64,000 nt of DNA, from the NCBI RefSeq assembly GCF_008843145.1, contig NZ_CP030265.1:3086001-3150000 (forward strand). Reading direction: 5' to 3'. This document shows, piece after piece, positions 36,033-45,351 of this stretch. The position numbers and the translations under genes are program-made. Source of the stretch: Skermanella pratensis (lineage in GTDB: Bacteria; Pseudomonadota; Alphaproteobacteria; Azospirillales; Azospirillaceae). Every line of letters starts with the position of its first letter. Position 1 is the stretch's first letter. The notes below the pieces were generated by a model that was not told the origin of the DNA, did not search any database, and saw only the letters and a list, made by a program, of their open reading frames with translations.

Positions 36033-36980
36033 ATGCTGTCATACGCGCTGCGCCGGCTGGCGATGATCGTCCCGGTGCTGTTCGGGATTTCGGTGATCGT
36101 GTTCCTGATCATGGCGCTGATCCCCGGCGATCCGGCGCTCGCCATCCTCGGCAGCTTCGCCACGCCGGAGAACGTCGCCGGTCTCCGCCGGGATCTGGGG
36201 CTCGACCGATCCCTGGTGGAACAGTACGGGATCTGGCTGGGCAACCTGCTGCGCGGCGATTTCGGCCGGTCCTACAGCCTCAACCGTCCGGTCCTGGACG
36301 AGATCGGCGACCGGCTCGGCCCCACGCTGCTGCTCGCCGGGGCCTCCCTGGTCCTGTGCACCGTCCTCGGTCTCGCGGCGGGCGTGGTCTCCGCCGTCCG
36401 GCAATATGGCTGGCAAGACAAAATTCTTACCCTACTGGTGCTGGTCGGCCTCTCGACGCCGTCCTTCTGGCTCGGCCTGATCCTGGTGCTGGTATTCTCG
36501 GTCCAACTCGGCTGGTTTCCGGTCAGCGGCATGTACGCGATCTATGGCGGCGGCGACTTCGCCGATCTGCTGCATCATCTGGCGCTCCCCGCGATCACGC
36601 TGGCGGTGGTCGCGATAGGCGTAATCGCGCGCCTGACCCGCTCCACCATGCTGGAAGTTCTGCGTCAGGACTTCGTCCGCACCGCGCGCGCCAAGGGCCT
36701 TGGCGAAGGAATAGTAACCTATAAACACGCGCTCCGCAACGCCCTCGTCAACATCGTCCCGGTGATCGGCATCCAGACCGGCTTCGTGCTGGGCGGCGCC
36801 GTCTATATCGAGACGGTATTCCAGTGGCCCGGCATCGGCAGGATGCTGGTCACCGCGATCTCGACCCGTGACATCCTGCTGGTGCAGGGCGGCGTCCTGG
36901 TGGTCGCCGCCTGCTACGTCCTGATCAACCTTGCGGCTGATCTGGTGCAGCACATGCTCGACCCGAGGATCGGCACATGA
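36033..36980 (+). CDS. ABC transporter permease, DppB-like
   Basis: From the ATG at 36033 the protein has 315 residues and six predicted helices. The DppB signature is clear: LIPGDPALAILG, NLLRGDFGRSYSLNRPV, TLLLAGASLVLCTVLGLAAG and the EAA loop DFVRTARAKGLGEGIVTYKH. Two such permeases form the channel. The second is the N-terminal half of the next gene, whose ATG overlaps this stop (ATGA). Confidence 0.94.
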   Translation: MLSYALRRLAMIVPVLFGISVIVFLIMALIPGDPALAILGSFATPENVAGLRRDLGLDRSLVEQYGIWLGNLLRGDFGRSYSLNRPVLDEIGDRLGPTLLLAGASLVLCTVLGLAAGVVSAVRQYGWQDKILTLLVLVGLSTPSFWLGLILVLVFSVQLGWFPVSGMYAIYGGGDFADLLHHLALPAITLAVVAIGVIARLTRSTMLEVLRQDFVRTARAKGLGEGIVTYKHALRNALVNIVPVIGIQTGFVLGGAVYIETVFQWPGIGRMLVTAISTRDILLVQGGVLVVAACYVLINLAADLVQHMLDPRIGT

Positions 36981-38911
36981 CCGCGGCCGAAGCCCCCGCC
37001 GTGGCCGAAACCGCCGCCGGGCGCCGCGCCCAGCGGCCCGGCTGGTGGGCGCGGCTCCGGCGGAACCACTTGGCGGTCCTGGGTCTCGCGATCCTGGCAG
37101 CGATCGTGCTGGTCGCCGTCGCGGCGCCGATCCTGCCCCTGCCCGATCCCAACGCCACCGACCTGCCGGCCCGGCTGGCGCCCCCCTTCAGCCCCGGCCA
37201 TCTTCTCGGCGCGGACCAGCTCGGCCGGGACATGCTGTCGCGCATCGTCTGGGGTACCCGCGTCAGCCTCGCGGTCGGAGCCGTCGCGGCGCTGACCGCC
37301 GCCCTGGCCGGTTCCCTGATCGGGATCGTCGCCGGATTCTACGGCCGATGGGTGGACACGGTGCTGATGCGGGCCATCGACATGCTGATGGCCTTCCCCT
37401 ACCTGCTGCTGGCCCTCGCCATCGTCGCGGCGCTCGGCCCGGGCCTGCTCAACGCGCTGTTCGCGATCTCGATTGTCAATATCCCGTTCTTCGCCCGCTC
37501 GGTCCGCGGCGTCACCCTGGGCCTGGTCCGCCGGGACTACGTGGACGCGGCGCGCCTGGGCGGACAGGGCGACTTCTCCATCCTGACCGGGGAGATCCTG
37601 CCGAACCTTCTACCGGTCATCGTGATCACCCTGTCCACGACGCTCGGCTGGATGATTTTGGAGACGGCGGGGCTCAGCTTCCTCGGCCTCGGCGCGCAGC
37701 CGCCGCAGGCCGACCTGGGCTCCATGCTGGGGGAGGCGCGCAGCCTCGTCCTGGTGGCGCCCCATGTGGCGCTGATCCCCGGACTGGTGATCCTTCTGCT
37801 GGTGATCGGCATCAACCTGGTCGGCGACGGCATCCGCGACATGCTCGACCCCCGCCTCCGGTCCGGCGGGCTGGCCCGGCCCGGCGCCGCGACCGAAGTA
37901 GCCCCCGACGCGGGATCCCGCGCAGGCGACCCGCCCGCTCCCGGCGCGCTGCTGAGCGTGCGCAACCTCAGCACCCATTTCCTCCTGGGGGAGGAGCGCT
38001 ACAAGGCGGCCGACGATGTCGGCTTCGACCTCGCCCCCGGCGAATGCCTCGGCATCGTCGGGGAGTCCGGATCGGGCAAGTCGGTCACCGCCCTGTCGAT
38101 CCTCGGACTGGTCCCGACGCCGCCGGGCCGAATCGTCAGGGGCCGCATCCGCTACCGCGGCCGGGACCTCCTCGGCATGAAGCTCGCCGACCTGCAAGAG
38201 CTGCGCGGCAACCGGATCGCCTATATCTTCCAGGACCCGCTGGGAACGCTCAACCCGCTGCTGACCGTGGGCGAGCAGATCGCCGAGACGGTCCGGCGCC
38301 ACCAGGGCAAGACCCGGGCGGAAGCCATGGCCCGCGCGGTCGAGCTGATGGACCGGGTCCGCATCCCCGACGCGGCGGAGCGGGCCTCGTCCTACCCGCA
38401 CGAGCTGTCGGGCGGGCAGCGCCAGCGCATCGGCATCGCCATGGCGCTTGCCAACGACCCCGACATCATCATCGCGGACGAGCCGACCACGGCGCTGGAC
38501 GTGACGATCCAGGCGGAGGTGCTGGACCTGCTGCGCGACCTCCGCCGCGAGCGCGACACCGCCCTGCTGTTCATCACCCACGACTTCGGCGTGGTGTCCG
38601 ACCTGTGCGACCGGGTGATGGTGATGTATGCCGGCCGGGTCGTGGAGACCGGCACGGTGGCCGAGGTTCTGCGCGACCCGCGCCATCCCTACACCCGCCG
38701 CCTGCTGTCCTGCGTGCCGGTCCTGGGCCAGCCGGAGCGTGCCCTGGACGCGATCCCCGGACTGCCCCCCGCGGTCAACCGCCTGCCCCGCGGCTGCCAT
38801 TTCGCCGACCGGTGCGACCGCGTGGTGGACCGCTGCCGGACCGCCGATGTCCCGCTCGACCCCCTGGCTCCCGGCCGGGCCTCCCGCTGCATCCGGGCGC
38901 GCGAAGCATGA
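36977..38911 (+). CDS. Fused ABC permease (DppC-like) and ATP-binding protein (DppD-like)
   Basis: One 644-residue chain carries a DppC-type permease (about residues 20-300, with EAA loop [18 protein letters not shown]). An Ala/Gly/Pro linker (about 298-325) leads to a complete ATPase with Walker [13 protein letters not shown]-loop [14 protein letters not shown], signature [12 protein letters not shown], Walker [13 protein letters not shown] and switch His in FITHDFG. The oligopeptide C-terminal Cys-rich tail GCHFADRC is present. The fusion is continuous with no frameshift. Such fusions are known but uncommon. The stop overlaps the start of the next ATPase gene. Confidence 0.93.
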   Translation: MTAAEAPAVAETAAGRRAQRPGWWARLRRNHLAVLGLAILAAIVLVAVAAPILPLPDPNATDLPARLAPPFSPGHLLGADQLGRDMLSRIVWGTRVSLAVGAVAALTAALAGSLIGIVAGFYGRWVDTVLMRAIDMLMAFPYLLLALAIVAALGPGLLNALFAISIVNIPFFARSVRGVTLGLVRRDYVDAARLGGQGDFSILTGEILPNLLPVIVITLSTTLGWMILETAGLSFLGLGAQPPQADLGSMLGEARSLVLVAPHVALIPGLVILLLVIGINLVGDGIRDMLDPRLRSGGLARPGAATEVAPDAGSRAGDPPAPGALLSVRNLSTHFLLGEERYKAADDVGFDLAPGECLGIVGESGSGKSVTALSILGLVPTPPGRIVRGRIRYRGRDLLGMKLADLQELRGNRIAYIFQDPLGTLNPLLTVGEQIAETVRRHQGKTRAEAMARAVELMDRVRIPDAAERASSYPHELSGGQRQRIGIAMALANDPDIIIADEPTTALDVTIQAEVLDLLRDLRRERDTALLFITHDFGVVSDLCDRVMVMYAGRVVETGTVAEVLRDPRHPYTRRLLSCVPVLGQPERALDAIPGLPPAVNRLPRGCHFADRCDRVVDRCRTADVPLDPLAPGRASRCIRAREA

Positions 38912-39684
38912 GCGGACCCCTGCTGGAAGCCCGCGACCTGCACAAGAGCTTCGGCGGCGGCTGGTCCCGCAGACCGGCGATCCTGGCGGTGGACGGCGTC
39001 GGCCTGGCCGTCCGCCCCGGCGAGACGCTGGGCATCGTCGGCGAATCAGGGTCCGGCAAGTCGACGCTCGCCCGCCTGCTGGCCGGGCTGGAGACGCCGA
39101 CCTCCGGAACGGTGCTGATCGACGGCGCCGAAGTCGGCCGGCGCCGTTCAAGGGAACTCCACCGCAAGGTACAGTTCGTCTTCCAGGACCCCGGCGGCGC
39201 GCTCAACCCGCGCAAGGCGATCTCCAGCATCCTGGAGGCGCCGCTGATCCATCTGCTGGACATGCCGAAACCCGACCGCCGCAAGCGCGTCGCCGAGCTG
39301 ATGGACCTCGTCAATCTGCGCCCCGAGTTCCTGGACCGCTATCCCCACGAGTTCTCCGGCGGGCAGGCCCAGCGCATCGGCATCGCCCGCGCGCTCGCCG
39401 CCGATCCCCGCCTGATCATCCTGGACGAACCCGTCTCCGCCCTGGACGTGTCGATCCAGGCCCAGATCCTGAACCTGCTGAACCGCCTGAAGAAGGACCT
39501 GGGCCTCGCCTATGTCTTCATCAGCCACGACCTCGCCGTCGTGGAATCCCTGTGCGACACCGTGGCCGTGATGCGGCAGGGCCGGATCGTCGAGCAGGCG
39601 CCGCGCCGCATCCTGTTCGGCTCCCCGCGGCACCCCTATACCCGCACCCTGCTGGCCAGCGTGCCAAAGTTCTGCACGCCATGA
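38908..39684 (+). CDS. ABC transporter ATP-binding protein, DppF-like
   Basis: From the ATG at 38908 the protein has 258 residues. Walker [14 protein letters not shown]-loop FVFQDPGGALNPRK, signature FSGGQAQRIGIAR, Walker B LIILDEPVSALD and switch His FISHDLAVV are all present. It pairs with the ATPase half of the preceding fusion to power import. It ends shortly after the HPYTRTLLASVPKF segment and lacks the longer Cys-rich tail of many DppF proteins. It is the last gene of the operon and converges on guaD with 41 bases between stops. Confidence 0.93.
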   Translation: MSGPLLEARDLHKSFGGGWSRRPAILAVDGVGLAVRPGETLGIVGESGSGKSTLARLLAGLETPTSGTVLIDGAEVGRRRSRELHRKVQFVFQDPGGALNPRKAISSILEAPLIHLLDMPKPDRRKRVAELMDLVNLRPEFLDRYPHEFSGGQAQRIGIARALAADPRLIILDEPVSALDVSIQAQILNLLNRLKKDLGLAYVFISHDLAVVESLCDTVAVMRQGRIVEQAPRRILFGSPRHPYTRTLLASVPKFCTP

Positions 39685-39725
39685 AATTTCCCGGACTCTG
39701 ACATCACCGCTCGACGCGGTCCAAG

Positions 39726-41066
39726 TCAGCCCGTTCCCCCCGCTTCACGGTCCCACGCCCGCCGCCCCTGGACATAGGTCGCGGCCACCGCCCGGTCGTC
39801 GCCCAGCGTCATCAGGACGAACAGCTCCTCGTCCAGGTTTCCGTCCACCGTCTCCATCCGATGCGCCATGGCCGGCGTCGCCCGCGCGTCCAGCACCGCC
39901 AGGTCGGCGAAGCAGCCCGGCTCGATCGTTCCGATGGTGCCTCCCAGCCCCAGGCTCAGCGCGTTGCCGCGCGTCATCATGTGGAAGGCGGACAGCGCCG
40001 GCAGGTTCTGGCCGCCGAGCTGGAGCACCTTGTAGCCCTCCGCCGCCGTGCGCAGCATGGAATAGCTGGTGCCGCCGCCGACGTCGGTGGCGATCGACAC
40101 CCGCACCGGATGCCCGCCGCGCGCCAGCCGGTCCAGATCGAACAGTCCGCTGCCGATGAACAGGTTGGATGTCGGGCAGAACACCGCGACCGACCGGCTC
40201 TCCGACAGCCGCCGGACCTCGTCCTCCTCCAGGTGGATGCAGTGGCCGAACAGCGAGCGCTCGCCCAGCAGCCCGTAGCGGTCGTAGACGTCGGTATAGT
40301 GGCGCGCGTCCGGGAACAGGCCGCGCACCGTCTCGATCTCCCGCAGGTTCTCCGACAGGTGGGTCTGCATGTAGACGCCGGGGAACTCCCGGTTCAGCGC
40401 GCCCGCCGCCTCCAGCTGCGCCTCGGTCGAGGTGATCGCGAAACGCGGTGTCACGGCGTAGAGCTGCCGGCCCCTGCCGTGCCAGCGGCCGATCAGCTCC
40501 CGGCTGTCGTCATAGGCCGACTGCGCCGTGTCGCGCAGGCCCGGCGGCGCGTTGCGGTCCATCATCACCTTGCCGGCGATCATGGCGGTTCCGCGCCGCT
40601 CCGATTCCGCGAAGAAGGCGTCGACCGAACCGGGGTGGACGGTCGCGTAGACCACCGCCGTGGTCGTGCCGTTGCGCAGCAGCTCGTCCAGGAAGAAGGT
40701 GGCGTTGCGAACCGCGTGCGCGGCGTCGGCGAAGCGCTGCTCCTCGACGAAGGTGTATTTGTTCAGCCATTCCAAAAGCTGCGCGCCATAGGACGCGATC
40801 ACCTGGGTCTGGGGGAAATGGATGTGGGTGTCGATCAGACCGGGTACGATCAGCCCGTCGGGATGATGGTCCACCGGTGTCCCAGGAGGCAGGCCGGAAA
40901 GAAGAACCGAGGCTTCGCCGACCTCCGCGATCCTGCCGTCCCGAACGACCACCAGCCCGTCGCCGATCAGGCGGTAGCTTGCCGTATCGCCCGGCCCGGC
41001 CGGTTCGGCGGTGAAGCTCAGCAGCCGTCCGCGGATAGCCTTCGGCTTCGGCGCCGATCCTGCCAT
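39726..41066 (-). CDS. guaD: Guanine deaminase
   Basis: Guanine deaminase converts guanine to xanthine. The zinc amidohydrolase motifs are present: GLIDTHIHFPQTQV, the substrate segment LYAVTPRFAITST, THLSENLREIE, GHCIHLEEDE and ATDVGGGTSYSML. From the ATG at 41066 the protein has 446 residues, in the family range. GAGAGG lies 9 bases upstream. In-frame starts at 41075 and 41090 are possible. It sits 45 bases downstream of puuD on the same strand, forming a purine breakdown pair. Confidence 0.94.
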   Translation of the reverse strand: MAGSAPKPKAIRGRLLSFTAEPAGPGDTASYRLIGDGLVVVRDGRIAEVGEASVLLSGLPPGTPVDHHPDGLIVPGLIDTHIHFPQTQVIASYGAQLLEWLNKYTFVEEQRFADAAHAVRNATFFLDELLRNGTTTAVVYATVHPGSVDAFFAESERRGTAMIAGKVMMDRNAPPGLRDTAQSAYDDSRELIGRWHGRGRQLYAVTPRFAITSTEAQLEAAGALNREFPGVYMQTHLSENLREIETVRGLFPDARHYTDVYDRYGLLGERSLFGHCIHLEEDEVRRLSESRSVAVFCPTSNLFIGSGLFDLDRLARGGHPVRVSIATDVGGGTSYSMLRTAAEGYKVLQLGGQNLPALSAFHMMTRGNALSLGLGGTIGTIEPGCFADLAVLDARATPAMAHRMETVDGNLDEELFVLMTLGDDRAVAATYVQGRRAWDREAGGTG

Positions 41067-41111
41067 GTCCCTCATCCTCTCGCCACCCATCAATGACAAT
41101 AATCCTATACC

Positions 41112-42308
41112 CTATCTCGCGCCGGCGGTCCAGGCCGCCAGCACCCGCCGTTCTTCCGACGTCATCATGGTGATGTTGCCCGGCGGCATGGCGTCGGACA
41201 ACACGGCCTGCAGCCGGATCTGACCGGCATGGCGCTGGATCTCGTCCGGCGTGTCGAGCCGGACGCCGCGGGGGGGCGTGGGCAGACCTTCCCAGGCGGG
41301 AACTTCGGCGTGGCACATGCTGCACCGGGTCAGGATGACCTCCTCGGCCTGGGCGAACTCGACCGGCTCGGCCCCGTTGACGGTGGAGGCCAGCGCATCG
41401 GCGTTCGGACCCAGCGCGCTCAGCCAGATGATGCCGGCGACCCCGGCGACCGCAACGCCCCAGGTCCACCACGGCGTCGGCTTGCCGGCGTGGCGGCTGT
41501 TGAAGAAGTGGCGGATGGTGGCGCCGACCACCAGCACCAGGGCCACGATCGCCGGGACGTGGCCGGTCCCGAAGGCCAGCGGGTAGTGGTTGCTGACCAT
41601 CAGGAACAGCACCGGCAGCGTCAGATAGTTGTTGTGCATGGAGCGCTGCTTGGCCTCCTTCCCCAAGGCCGGATCGGGCGTGCGCCCGGCCAGCAGGTCG
41701 GCCACGACCTTCTTCTGGTTGGGGATGATGGTGTGCGCGACGTTGGCCGCCATCATGGTGCCGATCAGCGCGCCGACCTGGAGCATGGCGCCGCGCCCGC
41801 TGAACACCTCGGAGAAGCCCCAGGCCGCCAGTACCAGCAGGGCGAAGCCGGTCAGGATCAGCGTCGTGTCGTTGCGGCCCACGGGCGACTTGCACAGGCG
41901 GTCGTAGACGACCCAGCCCAGGACCAGCGAGCCGGCGCTGATCGCGATCGCCTGCCACTGGGAAAGCTCCATCACGGTCTGATCGGTCAGGAACAGGTCG
42001 GCGCCGCGGTAGTACAGCACGACCAGCAGGAAGAAGCCGCTGATCCAGGTCGCATAGGCCTCCCACTTGAACCAGGTCAGTTCGTCGGGCAATTGCGCCG
42101 GCGCGACGTTATACTTCACCATGTGGTAGAAGCCGCCGCCGTGGATCTGCCACGCCTCGCCGCTGGTGCCCTTCGGCAGGCCCTCCCGGCGGCGCAGGCT
42201 GGCGTCGAGATGGACGAAGTAGAAAGACGACCCGATCCACGCTATGGCCGTGATGACATGGAGCCACCGCAGCATGAAGTTCACCCATTCCCAAACGATC
42301 GCGTCCAT
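41112..42308 (-). CDS. puuD: Membrane urate hydroxylase PuuD with cytochrome c domain
   Basis: PuuD oxidises urate to 5-hydroxyisourate and passes electrons to the respiratory chain through a C-terminal cytochrome c. The 398-residue protein has about eight membrane helices (start MDAIVWEWVNFMLRWLHVITA). The haem site CSMCH lies at residues about 327-331, with a likely Met ligand in AMPPGNITMM. GGAGAGG lies 3 bases before the ATG at 42308. It precedes guaD and is divergent from a LysR regulator. A PuuE-like protein is encoded 27 kb away. HIUase and OHCU decarboxylase genes are not in the window. Confidence 0.93.
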   Translation of the reverse strand: MDAIVWEWVNFMLRWLHVITAIAWIGSSFYFVHLDASLRRREGLPKGTSGEAWQIHGGGFYHMVKYNVAPAQLPDELTWFKWEAYATWISGFFLLVVLYYRGADLFLTDQTVMELSQWQAIAISAGSLVLGWVVYDRLCKSPVGRNDTTLILTGFALLVLAAWGFSEVFSGRGAMLQVGALIGTMMAANVAHTIIPNQKKVVADLLAGRTPDPALGKEAKQRSMHNNYLTLPVLFLMVSNHYPLAFGTGHVPAIVALVLVVGATIRHFFNSRHAGKPTPWWTWGVAVAGVAGIIWLSALGPNADALASTVNGAEPVEFAQAEEVILTRCSMCHAEVPAWEGLPTPPRGVRLDTPDEIQRHAGQIRLQAVLSDAMPPGNITMMTSEERRVLAAWTAGAR

Positions 42309-42363
42309 CTCGACCTCTCCGCTGTTCCCCGCCCGCGCCCTTGCCGTTGGATGCGGTGCGGCA

Positions 42364-42382
42364 TGAACGGTAAACGTGTTCA
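42364..42382. promoter_or_regulatory. Possible LysR-type operator between puuD and the LysR gene
   Basis: An interrupted dyad, TGAAC and GTTCA with a 9-base centre, lies in the 173-base divergent interval. Position and architecture suit a LysR recognition site, but the arms are short. Confidence 0.3.
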
Positions 42383-42481
42383 CGCCGGCCGGGAAGCGGG
42401 GGCGTGCGGCAGGACCTTCAAACAATCCAGAAAGATCGCGAGTCCCGCCGCAGCGGGCGCGGTCGGGAAGGGATAGCGGGC

Positions 42482-43405
42482 GTGTCATTGCTGGAGAACA
42501 TGCGGACCTTCGTCCGGGTCGTGGACATGGGCAACCTTTCGGCGGCCGGCCGCAGCCTCCGCATGTCGCCGGCCGTCGTCAGCCACCGGATCCAGCAGTT
42601 GGAGCAGCACCTTGGCGTGCGCCTGCTCAACCGGACGACCCGCCAGCTCCAGCCGACCGAGCACGGCCACATCTTCTATCGCGACTGCCTGGAAGTCCTG
42701 GACGCGGTCGAGCGCGCCGAGACCAACTTGGCCTCCGCGACCGGCGTGCCGTCCGGCAGCCTGCGGGTGACCGCGCCGCTGGGGTTCGGCCGCCGCGTGC
42801 TGGGGCCGATGATCCCCAGGTTCCGCGAGGCCTACCCGCTGGTCGACGTCCGCCTGAGGTTGTCCGACCACCTGATCGACCTGCTGCACGAGGCGGTGGA
42901 CGTCGCGATCCGCATGGCGGTGCTGCGCGACAGCGCCTTCGTCGTGCGCAAGATCGCCGATTGCCCGCGCGTGCTGTGTGCGGCCCCCACCTATCTCGAC
43001 GCCGCCGGCGAACCCGAGCGGCCGGAGGACCTGGCCGGCCACAACTGCCTGCTGCTGCGCTTCCCCGGCTCCCAGCAGTACCAGTGGAGCCTGAACACTC
43101 CCGACGGACCCGCCAAGGTAGCGGTGTCCGGCAGTTTCGACGCCGACTACGGCGAGGTGCTGACGGACTGGCTGCTGGACGGCCAGGGCATCGCCATGAA
43201 GCCGGTGTGGGAGGTGGCCGAGCATCTGCGCAGCGGCGCGCTGCGCGTCGTCCTGTCGGATTTCCCGCCGGAACCCGCCGTCCTCGCCGTGCTCTACCCG
43301 CACCGCACCCTGCTTCCTGCCAAGGCTCGCGCCTTCGCCGACTTCGTCGTGGCCGAGACCCGTGCCGCGCTGGCCGATGTCCTGGATTACGATCCCCGGG
43401 GCTGA
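42482..43405 (+). CDS. LysR-family transcriptional regulator
   Basis: From the GTG at 42482 the protein has 307 residues. It has an N-terminal winged helix (MRTFVRVVDMGNLSAAGRSL, SPAVVSHRIQQLEQHLGVRL) and a PBP2-like effector domain with GSLRVTAPLGFGRRVLGPMI. It is divergent from puuD-guaD and probably regulates them, with urate or a related purine as effector (inference). Its 3' end overlaps that of the convergent cysteine desulfurase gene by 19 bases. Confidence 0.93.
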   Translation: MSLLENMRTFVRVVDMGNLSAAGRSLRMSPAVVSHRIQQLEQHLGVRLLNRTTRQLQPTEHGHIFYRDCLEVLDAVERAETNLASATGVPSGSLRVTAPLGFGRRVLGPMIPRFREAYPLVDVRLRLSDHLIDLLHEAVDVAIRMAVLRDSAFVVRKIADCPRVLCAAPTYLDAAGEPERPEDLAGHNCLLLRFPGSQQYQWSLNTPDGPAKVAVSGSFDADYGEVLTDWLLDGQGIAMKPVWEVAEHLRSGALRVVLSDFPPEPAVLAVLYPHRTLLPAKARAFADFVVAETRAALADVLDYDPRG

Positions 43406-44541
43406 GCCCCGCCCGGCGGGCCGCCGAACGCCGCGCCGAATACCTCCATCAGCCGCGCCGCCACCCGGTCGACCTCGTCCTCGGTCGTGAAGCGCCCCAG
43501 CCCGACCCGGATGCTGCCGAAGGCCTCCTCCGCCGAACGGCCCATGGCGAGCAGCACGTGGGACGGCCCGCCCTCGCCGCTGCTGCACGCCGACCCGGTG
43601 GACAGCGCCAGGTCGGGCAGGTCGAGCAGCAGGTCCGCCGCATCCGCGCCGGGAATCGTCACATGAAGGCAACCCGGCAATCCGCCGTCCCCCGCCGGGC
43701 TGTTGCGCCGAAGGCCCGGCAGGCCGGCCGCCAACGCGCCGAACAGCCGCTCGCGAAGCCCCGCCAGGCGGGCGGCGTCGGCTTCCCGACGTTCCCGCGC
43801 GATCCTGCACGCCGCACCCAGCCCGACGCACAGCGCGGTCGGCAGCGTTCCCGGCCGACGGCCGCCCTGCTGCCCTCCGCCGAACAGCAGCGGCCGGAGC
43901 GCCACTCCCTGCCGGACGAACAGCGCGCCGATGCCCATCGGTCCGTGCAGCTTGTGCCCGGACAGGCTCAGCAGGTCGATGTCCTGCGCCCCGACGTCGA
44001 TCCTTCCCGTGGCGAGGAGCTGGACCGCATCGGTATGAAACAGACCGCCCGCCCCGTGGCAGCCCCGCGCCAGTTCGCCGATGGGCTGGATCGTCCCGAC
44101 CTCGTTGTTGGCCGCCATGACGGAGACCAGCGCCGGCTCCCCGCCCTCCAGCGCCCCGGGATCGACCCTTCCGGCACTGTCGACCGGCAGCAGTCGGATC
44201 GGGTGTCCGCGCCGCGCCAATTCGACGACGCAAGCCAGCACGCTGGGGTGCTCGACGGCGGACGCCACGACCGCCCACCCTTCCGGCACCGCGCCCAGCA
44301 GCGCCAAGCCGTTCGCCTCCGTGGCGCCGGATGTGAACAGGATCTCGCCGGGCCGGGCGCCGATCAGCGCCGCGACCTCGCCCCTCGCCCGCTCGACCGC
44401 CTCCCCCGCGAGCCAGCCGGCCCGGTGCCCGGCCGAGTGGGGATTGCCTGCCCTGTCCGGCGCCAGCCAGGGTAGCATCTCGTCCAGAACAGCCGGGTCG
44501 AGCGGCGTGGACGCCATATGGTCCAGATAGATCCGGTCCAA
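43387..44541 (-). CDS. Cysteine desulfurase, NifS/IscS class
   Basis: The 384-residue PLP enzyme supplies sulfur from cysteine. It has IYLDHMASTPLDPAV, TSGATEANGLALLG, MAANNEVGTIQPI, HTDAVQLLATGRIDV, Schiff-base Lys in SLSGHKLHGPMGIGAL and catalytic Cys in STGSACSSGEGG. It is 8 bases downstream of rlmE and likely in the same transcript as the Ppx gene. No IscU, IscA or HscB gene is adjacent, so the sulfur acceptor is unclear. A tRNA thiolation or cofactor role is as likely as Fe-S assembly. Confidence 0.92.
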   Translation of the reverse strand: MDRIYLDHMASTPLDPAVLDEMLPWLAPDRAGNPHSAGHRAGWLAGEAVERARGEVAALIGARPGEILFTSGATEANGLALLGAVPEGWAVVASAVEHPSVLACVVELARRGHPIRLLPVDSAGRVDPGALEGGEPALVSVMAANNEVGTIQPIGELARGCHGAGGLFHTDAVQLLATGRIDVGAQDIDLLSLSGHKLHGPMGIGALFVRQGVALRPLLFGGGQQGGRRPGTLPTALCVGLGAACRIARERREADAARLAGLRERLFGALAAGLPGLRRNSPAGDGGLPGCLHVTIPGADAADLLLDLPDLALSTGSACSSGEGGPSHVLLAMGRSAEEAFGSIRVGLGRFTTEDEVDRVAARLMEVFGAAFGGPPGGAQPRGS

Positions 44542-44549
44542 GGGATGCC

Positions 44550-45290
44550 CTACTCGCGCCCGACTTCCCCCAGGCCTTGCAGATGGTCGGCCGACGCGCC
44601 GCGGAAGCCGGTCGCCACCACGTAGGTCTCCGCGGAATCCGCCCGGCTGGCCGGAGGCTTGGCATGCTTGACCGACGCGAAATCACGCTTCAGCCGATCC
44701 AGCAACTCCCGCTCGGTGCCGCCCTGGAACACCTTGGCGACGAAGGCGCCGCCGGGTGCCAGCACCTGGGCGGCGAAATCATAGGCCAGCTCGGCCAGGG
44801 CCATGATCCGGATATGGTCGGTCTGGGGATGGCCGGTGGTCGGCGCCGCCATGTCGCTGAGCACGATGTCGGCCGGCCCGTCCAGCGTGTCCTTCAGACG
44901 GTCGGGCGCGTCGTCGTCGTTGAAATCGCACTGGAAGGTGATGGCGCCTTCGACCGGATCCATCTCCAGTATGTCGAGGCCGATGACCTTGCCCTTGCCG
45001 TTCTGCGGCTTCACCCGCTCCACCGCGACCTGGGTCCAGCCGCCCGGAGCGGCGCCCAGGTCGACCACCCGCTTGCCCGGCGCCAGCATGCGGAACTTGT
45101 CGTCGAGTTGGAGCAGCTTGAACGCGGCGCGGCTGCGGTAGCCGCGCTTCTGCGCTTCCGCGACGTAGGGGTCGTTGAGCTGCCGCTGCAGCCACAGGGT
45201 GGACGACAGGGAGCGCTTCTTGGCGGTCTTCACCCGCACGCCGAAATTGCGGCCGCTGGGCGTGTTCGGTCCGGAGGATTTGCTGGTCAT
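44550..45290 (-). CDS. rlmE: 23S rRNA 2'-O-ribose methyltransferase RlmE (FtsJ)
   Basis: RlmE methylates U2552 of 23S rRNA using SAM. The 246-residue protein has [20 protein letters not shown] (catalytic Lys in the K-D-K-E tetrad), SAM loop [16 protein letters not shown], catalytic Asp in [14 protein letters not shown], Lys in FVAKVFQGG and a Glu near the end. The N-terminal 35 residues are basic, as in alphaproteobacterial homologues. It follows the Ppx/GppA gene by 61 bases, a pairing common in alphaproteobacteria. Confidence 0.95.
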   Translation of the reverse strand: MTSKSSGPNTPSGRNFGVRVKTAKKRSLSSTLWLQRQLNDPYVAEAQKRGYRSRAAFKLLQLDDKFRMLAPGKRVVDLGAAPGGWTQVAVERVKPQNGKGKVIGLDILEMDPVEGAITFQCDFNDDDAPDRLKDTLDGPADIVLSDMAAPTTGHPQTDHIRIMALAELAYDFAAQVLAPGGAFVAKVFQGGTERELLDRLKRDFASVKHAKPPASRADSAETYVVATGFRGASADHLQGLGEVGRE

Positions 45291-45351
45291 GGTGCCTGAT
45301 ATAGGAAGTGCAAGCCGGTTTCACGCGGCGAATTTCGCTTCGAAGCGCTCT

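Noticed and set aside
34177-36042. A 621-codon frame antisense to the ABC binding-protein gene
   Set aside because: Shadow of a well-supported family 5 binding protein; no motifs.
41066-41099. Earlier starts for guanine deaminase (TTG or ATG)
   Set aside because: They lack a suitably spaced ribosome site; the ATG at 41066 follows GAGAGG at a usual distance and fits family length, although some doubt remains.
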